Positions 57,867 to 64,000 of a DNA stretch of 64,000 bases are shown piece after piece. The DNA is taken from NCBI RefSeq assembly GCF_002234575.2, contig NZ_CP022464.2, positions 248,001 through 312,000 on the forward strand. Reading direction: 5' to 3'. The position numbers were made by a program, and so were the translations under genes. Source of the DNA: Enterocloster bolteae. GTDB lineage: Bacteria; Bacillota; Clostridia; Lachnospirales; Lachnospiraceae. Positions within the stretch are counted from its first letter, which is position 1. The number at the start of each line of letters is the position of its first letter. The notes beneath the pieces are model-generated. The model did not search any database. It had not been told where the DNA came from and was given only the letters and a program-made list of their open reading frames with translations.

Positions 57867-58562
57867 ATGCAGACCATACTGGTATGTGATGATGACAAGC
57901 AGATTGTGGAGGCCATTGATATCTATTTGACAGGAGAAGGGTTTAAGGTAATCAAAGCTTATGACGGCTATGAGGCGCTGGAGTATCTGGATAAAAATGA
58001 AGTGGATTTATTGATTGTGGATGTGATGATGCCGGGACTGGACGGCATCCGCACCACCCTGAAGGTCAGGGAGAACAGCAGTATACCCATCATCATCCTC
58101 TCCGCCAAGTCCGAGGATGCAGATAAGATTCTGGGACTTAACATTGGGGCAGACGATTACATTACAAAGCCCTTTAATCCTCTGGAGCTGGTGGCCAGGG
58201 TCAAGTCCCAGATGCGCCGTTATACCCAGTTGGGAAACCTAAACCAGCAGGCGGACGGACAGATTTATAAGTGCGGCGGCCTTCAGATTAATGATGACAA
58301 CAAAGAGGTGACCGTGGATGGCGATGCCATCAAGCTGACGCCCATCGAGTACAATATTCTGCTGCTGCTGGTGAAGAATGCGGGAAAAGTATTTTCCATT
58401 GATGAGATTTATGAGCAGATATGGAATGAGGAGGCCATTGGCGCGGATAATACAGTGGCCGTGCACATCCGCCATATCCGTGAAAAGATAGAGATTAACC
58501 CAAGGGAGCCAAAGTACCTGAAGGTGGTATGGGGCGTAGGCTATAAGATAGAAAAGCAGTAG
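57867..58562 (+). CDS. OmpR/VanR-type response regulator
   Basis: Response regulator of 231 residues. The receiver domain has DDDK at the N terminus, phospho-acceptor aspartate in LLIVDVMMPG (about residue 52) and the lysine in ITKPFNP. The winged-helix domain has LTPIEYNILLLL and HIRHIREKI. ATG 57867 is chosen (AGGAGG 10 bases upstream); GTG 57864 and TTG 57861 are in-frame alternatives. The partner kinase gene follows after 8 bases. Confidence 0.92.
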   Translation: MQTILVCDDDKQIVEAIDIYLTGEGFKVIKAYDGYEALEYLDKNEVDLLIVDVMMPGLDGIRTTLKVRENSSIPIIILSAKSEDADKILGLNIGADDYITKPFNPLELVARVKSQMRRYTQLGNLNQQADGQIYKCGGLQINDDNKEVTVDGDAIKLTPIEYNILLLLVKNAGKVFSIDEIYEQIWNEEAIGADNTVAVHIRHIREKIEINPREPKYLKVVWGVGYKIEKQ

Positions 58563-58570
58563 GTGGTTGC

Positions 58571-60943
58571 ATGACAGATGAAAAGAGGAAGTTCAGACGG
58601 AGGAAACTGTTCCTGACCCTGTTCCATATTATTTTTGTGTCTATGTCCGTATTCGGGATCAGTGCCATGTACCTTAATTCCAATTACGGAAAAGGTGTAA
58701 AGTGGATATATGAGGATGCATACGAGGATTCTCCTCAGTTTGACAAACAGCTGACAGAGGATATCGACCGCATATTTACCTATGTGGGTTATAAGGATAT
58801 GTTTGAGACTGACGGAAAGCTGGATATGCACAAGGTCATTGTAAGGGTCAGCAATGGACCGGGGGAGCAGGGGACGGAGTGGACTCTGGACCGGATTGTG
58901 CGCTACATCAAGACCAGGGGATATTATCTGGATGAGAATTTCCAATTGGCCGGGTCGCCTATTTCCATGGACGATGACGAGGAAGAGATAACCGTGGATT
59001 TCCAGAGCTATAATCCGGATTTTGTGGATGCGGATGCAGGAGATGCTCCAAGGATGACCATGGAGGATCTGGCCCTTGATATACTGGTCCATCTGAGTGA
59101 ATATTACACCATATATTATAATTACATAGAGAACGACACCAACCTGAATTTCCGTATCCAGTACACAAGCAACAAGGGGGTTACAAAGGTATCCACCAAT
59201 GTGCCGGATAAGACCATGGAGGACATAATAGGCACCGGGAAATACCTCTTTGTGCCGGGAAATACCATCCGTATGGAGACCAACATGGCCACGGTTCCTG
59301 CCAATGCGGCCACGCTTCTGGAGATATGGAATCCCTATAAAAACGATAAGAATTACATGGTCCTGTCCGTGGACACCAGCTACCCAAATACGGATGCGTA
59401 TTCCATAGAGGCAAAGGCATATAAGGAAGCCAGAAACGAGTTTATTCTGGGCATGGGAAGCGTTATCCTGGGAGGCCTTGGATGTGTGGTTACACTGGCC
59501 ATGCTGATGCTTATGTCAGGCCACACCACGGACGGAAGCACGGAAATACGCCTGTTCCCTATTGACGAGATTCACACGGAACTATGCCTGATTCTCTGGG
59601 CGGCGGCCACAGCGGTGTTTATCTACATAGGAAGGTATGTGGGTATCCGGCTGTTCAGCCTGTTTGCTCCCAATGAACAATGGAATTACTGGAATAAGAT
59701 GATTAAACTGGTCATTGTGTACGGGAGCGTTGTATTGTGCGGCTTTGATTTGCTGCGCAGGTATAAGGCCAGGACCTTGTGGAGCAACAGCCTCGCAAAA
59801 AGGGCTTTGGAAGCTTCAAAGGACTATGTGGGTAGAGTCAGCTATGCAGTGGGCACCGGGTTCTGCTACCTGTTGTTTTTAGGATTTAACGCAGGTATGC
59901 TGTGGGGACTGATTTTCCTCTTTTTCTATAAGGAGAACAGGATAAGCTACCAGATTATGTTCTATGTATTCGTGGTGCTGTACCTGGGACTGGATGGATG
60001 GATATACCATCAGCTGTTTAAAAAATCAGTGCAGAGGGATGTGCTGGACATGGCTGTCAGCACTATCTCCCAGGGGGATACCAGCTATCAGATTGATACC
60101 TCCCGCCTGTCAGGCAAGGAGCGGGACATGGCAGAGCATCTCAATAATATCAGCAGCGGTCTGGATTCAGCTATTCAGGAGCAGGTTAAGAGCGAGCGGC
60201 TGAAGGCAAGCCTGATAACAAATGTATCCCATGACATCAAGACTCCTCTTACGTCCATTATCAATTATGTGGACCTTCTGAAACGGGAGAAAATACAGGA
60301 TCCCAAGATTGCCGCATACCTGGAAGTGCTGGACCAGAAGTCTCAGCGCCTTAAGACTCTGACAGAGGACCTGGTGGAGGCATCCAAGGCCAGTTCAGGC
60401 AATATGAAGTTAGATATATCGGATATTGACCTGGTAGAGCTGGTACAGCAGACCAACGGTGAGTTTGAGGAGCGGTTTGCCATGCGCAGGCTGGAGCTGG
60501 TTTCCAACATACCGGATGAGGTGCTTATCATTCAGGCTGACGGACGCCGCCTGTGGCGTGTCCTGGAAAATCTCTATACCAATGCAGTGAAGTATGCAAT
60601 GGAGCACAGCCGGGTCTATGTGGATGTGCTGGACGAGGACGGCAAGGCCATATTTACAATCAAGAATGTTTCCGAATCATCACTGAATATCAGTCCGGAT
60701 GAGCTGACCGAGCGCTTTGTCAGGGGAGATGTGTCCAGGGCCACGGAGGGAAGCGGTCTGGGATTATCCATATCCAAGGATTTGACCCAGCTTCAGGGCG
60801 GTGAGTTCCAGGTGGTTATAGACGGGGATCTGTTTAAGGCTGTTGTGTCATTCCCGGTAAAGAGAGTTGAGTTTAAGGCGGACAAAACGTCTGGGGAACC
60901 CGGAGACATATCTCAGGATTTTGGCTTCGAGGAAGAAATATAA
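58571..60943 (+). CDS. large sensor histidine kinase (VanS-like catalytic core)
   Basis: Membrane histidine kinase of 790 residues. One N-terminal helix (about 14-34) is followed by an extracytoplasmic domain of about 260 residues, then a cluster of further helices (from about 297 to 480) and a HAMP-like linker. The HisKA region NVSHDIKTPLTSIINYVDLL (His near 558) and HATPase motifs ENLYTNAVKYAM and GSGLGLSISKDL are intact. Multiple helices after the sensor are unusual for VanS. Neighbouring cell-wall hydrolase suggests envelope sensing. Confidence 0.9.
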   Translation: MTDEKRKFRRRKLFLTLFHIIFVSMSVFGISAMYLNSNYGKGVKWIYEDAYEDSPQFDKQLTEDIDRIFTYVGYKDMFETDGKLDMHKVIVRVSNGPGEQGTEWTLDRIVRYIKTRGYYLDENFQLAGSPISMDDDEEEITVDFQSYNPDFVDADAGDAPRMTMEDLALDILVHLSEYYTIYYNYIENDTNLNFRIQYTSNKGVTKVSTNVPDKTMEDIIGTGKYLFVPGNTIRMETNMATVPANAATLLEIWNPYKNDKNYMVLSVDTSYPNTDAYSIEAKAYKEARNEFILGMGSVILGGLGCVVTLAMLMLMSGHTTDGSTEIRLFPIDEIHTELCLILWAAATAVFIYIGRYVGIRLFSLFAPNEQWNYWNKMIKLVIVYGSVVLCGFDLLRRYKARTLWSNSLAKRALEASKDYVGRVSYAVGTGFCYLLFLGFNAGMLWGLIFLFFYKENRISYQIMFYVFVVLYLGLDGWIYHQLFKKSVQRDVLDMAVSTISQGDTSYQIDTSRLSGKERDMAEHLNNISSGLDSAIQEQVKSERLKASLITNVSHDIKTPLTSIINYVDLLKREKIQDPKIAAYLEVLDQKSQRLKTLTEDLVEASKASSGNMKLDISDIDLVELVQQTNGEFEERFAMRRLELVSNIPDEVLIIQADGRRLWRVLENLYTNAVKYAMEHSRVYVDVLDEDGKAIFTIKNVSESSLNISPDELTERFVRGDVSRATEGSGLGLSISKDLTQLQGGEFQVVIDGDLFKAVVSFPVKRVEFKADKTSGEPGDISQDFGFEEEI

Positions 60944-61069
60944 TTTTAGGAAAAAAATGGAATTTGATAGAAGGATTATGATAAATATTTCACGAACAAA
61001 TTGTAAAATATTTGAAAATATTGTGGAATAAATCTTGTTTATTGGTCATTATAACCATGAAGATTTTGG

Positions 61070-61101
61070 AAAAAAGGCGCCGGAAGATATCTTCCGGCGC
61101 C
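61070..61101. terminator. terminator between the kinase gene and the APH-like gene
   Basis: A perfect 26-base palindrome (61076-61101) of GGCGCCGGAAGAT and its complement is followed on the minus strand by six T residues, and on the plus strand by TCCTTTTT. It can serve both convergent genes. Confidence 0.88.
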
Positions 61102-61126
61102 TCCTTTTTCCATGTGCAGGCGGATT

Positions 61127-61876
61127 TTACTGATAATCAAATACGTTAATCCAGCTTTCCAGCAGTTCCTTTTCATCAGGACGTTTGTAAGCCAGCTGGG
61201 CAGCTGCCACGATGGGGAGCCAGCCCTGTACATAACGCTTTTCTGTGCCCGTTTTATCACAGAACAGATCCATGTACATATCAGCTATCTTCTTATCCTT
61301 CAGGCTCAGAAGCAGATAGGTTCTGGCTACATCGGCACTTGCGTTGCCCTGGGAAGCATGTACCCAGTCAACCAGATACCATTTGCCGTCGTCGCCTACG
61401 ATGATATTAGATGGGCAGAAATCTCCGTGGCACAGTTTGGTGTGCTTTGGCATGCCGTCCAGCCTTGTAAGCAGCTCATAGCGCAGGTTTTCATCCAGCT
61501 GTTCCTCGGATTTAAGGGCGCGGATGGTCTTTTCCTTCAGCTTGTTTAACAGTGGGCAGGCCTGGGCAAAAATCAACAGGTGTAAATCAACCATCTGCTC
61601 CAGATACTCCCCTGTCTTGTCGGGATTTTCTTCCATCAGCTGCTGAAGGGTCTTGCCCTCCACAAATTCCCTGGTAATAGACCATTTGCCATCAATTACA
61701 GATACCCCCAGAACCTTAGGAACATTCAGGACTTCAATGGTTTCCACACGTGCGTTGCACAGGGCTTCATTCAGGACCTCGGCTTTTGGGAAGCCTTCGC
61801 AGAATTCCTTGATGGCAGTGCTTCCGTCACGGTAAACGGATTTTGTTTCGCTACTGGAAATTAATTGTTTTGCCAT
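61127..61876 (-). CDS. aminoglycoside phosphotransferase/choline-kinase family protein
   Basis: Kinase-like protein of 249 residues. The Brenner motif CHGDFCPSNIIV carries the catalytic aspartate and asparagine, and LVDWVHAS supplies the metal-binding aspartate. A lysine in the N-lobe (STAIKEF) fits the ATP site. The ATG at 61876 has AAGGAGAG upstream. A longer frame from 61933 is rejected for lack of a site. Substrates in this family range from aminoglycosides to choline and other small molecules. Nothing in the neighbourhood decides among them, so antibiotic resistance should not be assumed. Confidence 0.85.
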   Translation of the reverse strand: MAKQLISSSETKSVYRDGSTAIKEFCEGFPKAEVLNEALCNARVETIEVLNVPKVLGVSVIDGKWSITREFVEGKTLQQLMEENPDKTGEYLEQMVDLHLLIFAQACPLLNKLKEKTIRALKSEEQLDENLRYELLTRLDGMPKHTKLCHGDFCPSNIIVGDDGKWYLVDWVHASQGNASADVARTYLLLSLKDKKIADMYMDLFCDKTGTEKRYVQGWLPIVAAAQLAYKRPDEKELLESWINVFDYQ

Positions 61877-61960
61877 AACTATACTCTCCTTCCACACATT
61901 ATAAACGGTGCTGCGACAGGTAATCCATCGCACTGCCTTTATTCTACTACAACATGACTG

Positions 61961-62020
61961 AAAAGTACATACCCAATTTGATAAATTTTTAACGTACTTT
62001 TAGGCATTAAAAAGTACATA
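61961..62020. repeat. three GTACTTTT repeats between glgB and the APH-like gene
   Basis: AAAAGTAC occurs at 61961-61968 and near 62010-62017, and its complement GTACTTTT at 61994-62001. The last two form a weak AT-rich hairpin just past the glgB stop. They could be a weak terminator for glgB or repeated protein-binding sites in the upstream region of the APH-like gene. Confidence 0.4.
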
Positions 62021-62037
62021 TTTCTTAATAACATTTC

Positions 62038-63966
62038 TTAAAAACGGAAGATTGCAGTTCCGTATCCAGGAAGAGGATAGGAGAAGGAATAGGGCTGTCC
62101 GTCGCATTCGCTTTTAGAGGATGAGAAACAGGGAGCTTCTGCTGCCTTATAAGCTCCGTGGTTATCCAGGAGCAGGGTGTACCTGCCGCGCTTTGGGACA
62201 CCTACACGGTAATCGGGTCTCTCCACCGGAGTAAAGTTTATAATGAACATCAGGTTTTTCTTACCTGTCTCATCCCGGCGGATGAAGCTGAAGATACTTC
62301 TGTCGCCGTCATTGGCATTAATCCACTGGAAACCATTCCAGTCATTGTCCTGGCGGTAAAGGGAAGGATACTTTTTGTACAGATGGAGCAGGTCCTTTAC
62401 ATAGTTCTGAAGCTCCCTGTGGTCATCCTCGTCTGTGAGGTACCAGTCCAGGGAAACCTTTTCATCCCATTCATGGAGCTGGCCGAAATCCTGTCCCATG
62501 AACAGGAGCTTCTTGCCGGGATGGCCCATCATGAAGGTGTAACCGGCCTTCAGATTGGAGAACTTGTCCCTGCCCAGGCCGGGCATCTTGTTAATCATGG
62601 AGCATTTCAGGTGAACCACCTCATCGTGGGAAAGGACCAGGATATAGTTCTCACTTGTAAAGTAGGTAAGTCCGAAGGTCATGCGGTGATGGTTATATTT
62701 GCGGAAATAGGGGTCTAACTTCATGTACTCCAGGAAGTCATGCATCCATCCCATGTTCCACTTGAAGGTAAAGCCCAGCCCGTCCTGTTCGGGATGCTCC
62801 GTCACCTTTGGCCACGCGGTGGATTCCTCGGCAATGACAAGAGCACCGTGGTTGCGCCCCTGGACTACTGTGTTCAGGTGCTTAAAGAACTCGATGGCTT
62901 CCAGGTTCTGGTTGCCTCCGTCTTTGTTGGGGACCCACTGGCCTTCCTGGCGTCCGTAGTCCAGGTACAGCATGGATGCCACCGCGTCCACCCTGAGGCC
63001 GTCCACGTGGTACTGTTCCACCCAGTAGAGCGCATTGCTGATGAGGAAGTCCTTGACCTCATTTTTACCGTAATCAAATACCTTGGTGCCCCAGTCCGGA
63101 TGTTCGCCCTTCCTGGGGTCCGCATATTCAAAAAGGGGTTCTCCGTCAAAGTCAGCCAGGCCATGGGCATCCTTGGGAAAGTGGGCCGGAACCCAGTCCA
63201 GTATGACGCCTATGCCGTTTTTATGCAGGTAGTTTACGAAATACATGAACTGTTCCGGTGTGCCATAGCGGGAGGTGGGGGCAAAGTATCCCGTCACCTG
63301 ATATCCCCAGGAACCGTCAAATGGATGTTCTGCAATGCCCATCAGCTCCACATGGGTATAGCCCATCTCTTTTACATAAGCTGCCAGCTCATGGGCTGCC
63401 TCTGTGTATGTATAAAAGCCGTCCTTTTCAGGCCTGTCCCGTTTACGCCAGGAACCCAGATGCACTTCGTAAATGCTCATGGGCAGCTTCTGTACATCTG
63501 CCTGGGTCCTCTTTTCGATCCAAGAGCTGTCAGTCCAGGAAAAGCCCTGGATATCGGCTGTGACAGAGGCTGTACCCGGACGGTATTCCGCGCTGAAGGC
63601 AAAGGGATCTGCCTTGTAGAGAATCTTGCCGGACTGGGTGGTAATGGCGAATTTATAGAGCTCTCCCAGCTTCATGCCCGGATTGAAAATCTCCCAGATA
63701 CCGGATTCGGAGATACGTTCCATGGGGCTGGCCTCCGGATTCCAGTTGTTAAAATCGCCTACCAGATGGACCTCTTTTGCGTGGGGGGCCCAGACGGCGA
63801 AGTAGATACCTTCCTTTCCCTTGTATGTCTTGGGATGTGCCCCTAATTTCTGGTAAATATCATAATGTGTGCCTGCCCCGAACAGATAGCAGTCCAGATC
63901 AGATATGAAACCTGTGGCAGAAGCCTTTTTCTTTGAAGATGCTGCAGTGCGTTTTTTAGCTACCAT
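62038..63966 (-). CDS. glgB: 1,4-alpha-glucan branching enzyme
   Basis: Glycogen branching enzyme of 642 residues (GH13). A basic N-terminal tail (about 1-20) precedes a CBM48 domain with GDFNNWNP. The catalytic barrel has the nucleophile aspartate in GLRVDAVASML, the acid/base glutamate in VIAEESTAWP and the third aspartate in LSHDEVVHLK. The length fits bacterial GlgB without the extra N1 domain. AGGGAGAGAACTGAT precedes the ATG. No other glycogen gene lies in the window. The gene's upstream region continues beyond the window edge. Confidence 0.96.
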   Translation of the reverse strand: MVAKKRTAASSKKKASATGFISDLDCYLFGAGTHYDIYQKLGAHPKTYKGKEGIYFAVWAPHAKEVHLVGDFNNWNPEASPMERISESGIWEIFNPGMKLGELYKFAITTQSGKILYKADPFAFSAEYRPGTASVTADIQGFSWTDSSWIEKRTQADVQKLPMSIYEVHLGSWRKRDRPEKDGFYTYTEAAHELAAYVKEMGYTHVELMGIAEHPFDGSWGYQVTGYFAPTSRYGTPEQFMYFVNYLHKNGIGVILDWVPAHFPKDAHGLADFDGEPLFEYADPRKGEHPDWGTKVFDYGKNEVKDFLISNALYWVEQYHVDGLRVDAVASMLYLDYGRQEGQWVPNKDGGNQNLEAIEFFKHLNTVVQGRNHGALVIAEESTAWPKVTEHPEQDGLGFTFKWNMGWMHDFLEYMKLDPYFRKYNHHRMTFGLTYFTSENYILVLSHDEVVHLKCSMINKMPGLGRDKFSNLKAGYTFMMGHPGKKLLFMGQDFGQLHEWDEKVSLDWYLTDEDDHRELQNYVKDLLHLYKKYPSLYRQDNDWNGFQWINANDGDRSIFSFIRRDETGKKNLMFIINFTPVERPDYRVGVPKRGRYTLLLDNHGAYKAAEAPCFSSSKSECDGQPYSFSYPLPGYGTAIFRF

Positions 63967-64000
63967 ATCAGTTCTCTCCCTTGAGTTTCAGGACAGCTCC

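Noticed and set aside
61127..61876. Aminoglycoside-resistance gene
   Set aside because: The protein has the kinase fold motifs, but family membership alone does not show drug specificity and there is no mobile or resistance context.
62740..63846. Long plus-strand reading frame (368 codons) opposite glgB
   Set aside because: It is antisense to a complete glgB with all catalytic motifs, shows no domain, and its existence is explained by the codon bias of glgB.
1..64000. CRISPR arrays, insertion sequences, prophage or integrase genes
   Set aside because: No regularly spaced repeats, transposase, integrase or phage structural genes were seen on either strand. The only sizeable direct repeat is the pair of tRNA-Lys loci.

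Overview
The window looks like chromosomal DNA of a spore-forming, moderate-GC member of the Lachnospiraceae (Enterocloster / Clostridium bolteae-like). This is inferred from the SpoIIE-YabP-YabQ sporulation genes, the V-type ATPase operon, the DUF1461 and DUF2752 membrane proteins, Ala/Thr-rich lipoprotein spacers and consensus Firmicutes promoters. No rRNA, CRISPR array, insertion sequence or prophage is visible. There are four tRNA genes: two identical tRNA-Lys(CTT), one tRNA-Leu(TAA) and one tRNA-Tyr(GTA), all on the minus strand.

Positions 1-24,000 are the accessory and most interesting part. A divergent LacI-type regulator faces a nine-gene plus-strand operon (1496-10605): RbsABC-type sugar importer, methylthioribose kinase (mtnK), methylthioribose-1-phosphate isomerase (mtnA), a FucU/RbsD mutarotase, a class II aldolase and the two subunits of a dihydroxyacetone kinase (dhaK, dhaL). 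After a KdpDE-like two-component system, a D,D-carboxypeptidase and a DUF1461 protein, two identical tRNA-Lys genes bracket a second module (15379-23317). It holds a V4R-domain protein, a complete BMP-type nucleoside ABC importer, a methylthioadenosine/purine-nucleoside phosphorylase (mtnP-like) and a divergent Fis/AAA+ regulator with a degenerate ATPase core and palindromic operators in its own promoter. Together the modules encode uptake of 5'-modified nucleosides and of the free 5-modified ribose, phosphorolysis or kinase activation, isomerisation, and aldol cleavage to DHAP plus a short aldehyde. This resembles the DHAP shunt for 5'-methylthioadenosine and 5'-deoxyadenosine, here with dedicated importers, a mutarotase and a DHA kinase.

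Positions 24,000-42,000 are mostly core genes: trmB with an unannotated 53-residue protein, an SH3b membrane protein, a nine-gene V-type ATPase operon (25924-34408), mazG-like, HU, rqcP, yabP, yabQ, divIC, spoIIE, tilS, hpt and ftsH. The last block matches the Bacillus yabP-ftsH order. SpoIIE lacks its N-terminal membrane domain. Its promoter has the 21-bp spacing and tandem 0A-like boxes expected of a Spo0A-activated gene.

Positions 42,000-51,000 hold a cytoplasmic GH13 amylase/neopullulanase with a small overlapping leader ORF, tRNA-Leu and tRNA-Tyr, and a visibly AT-richer operon (LacI regulator, NagB-like deaminase, solute-binding protein, two permeases, no ATPase). Two small membrane proteins follow. 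Positions 51,000-64,000 carry gdpP-rplI-dnaB, a MerR-type regulator, a lipoprotein with four peptidoglycan-binding repeats and an NlpC/P60 domain next to a two-component system, an APH-like kinase and glgB.

Regulatory sequences are unusually legible. At least ten promoters have exact 17-bp spacing. Hairpins sit directly after all three solute-binding-protein genes. The minus-strand tRNA terminators are rich in G-U pairs that fold only in the sense RNA.
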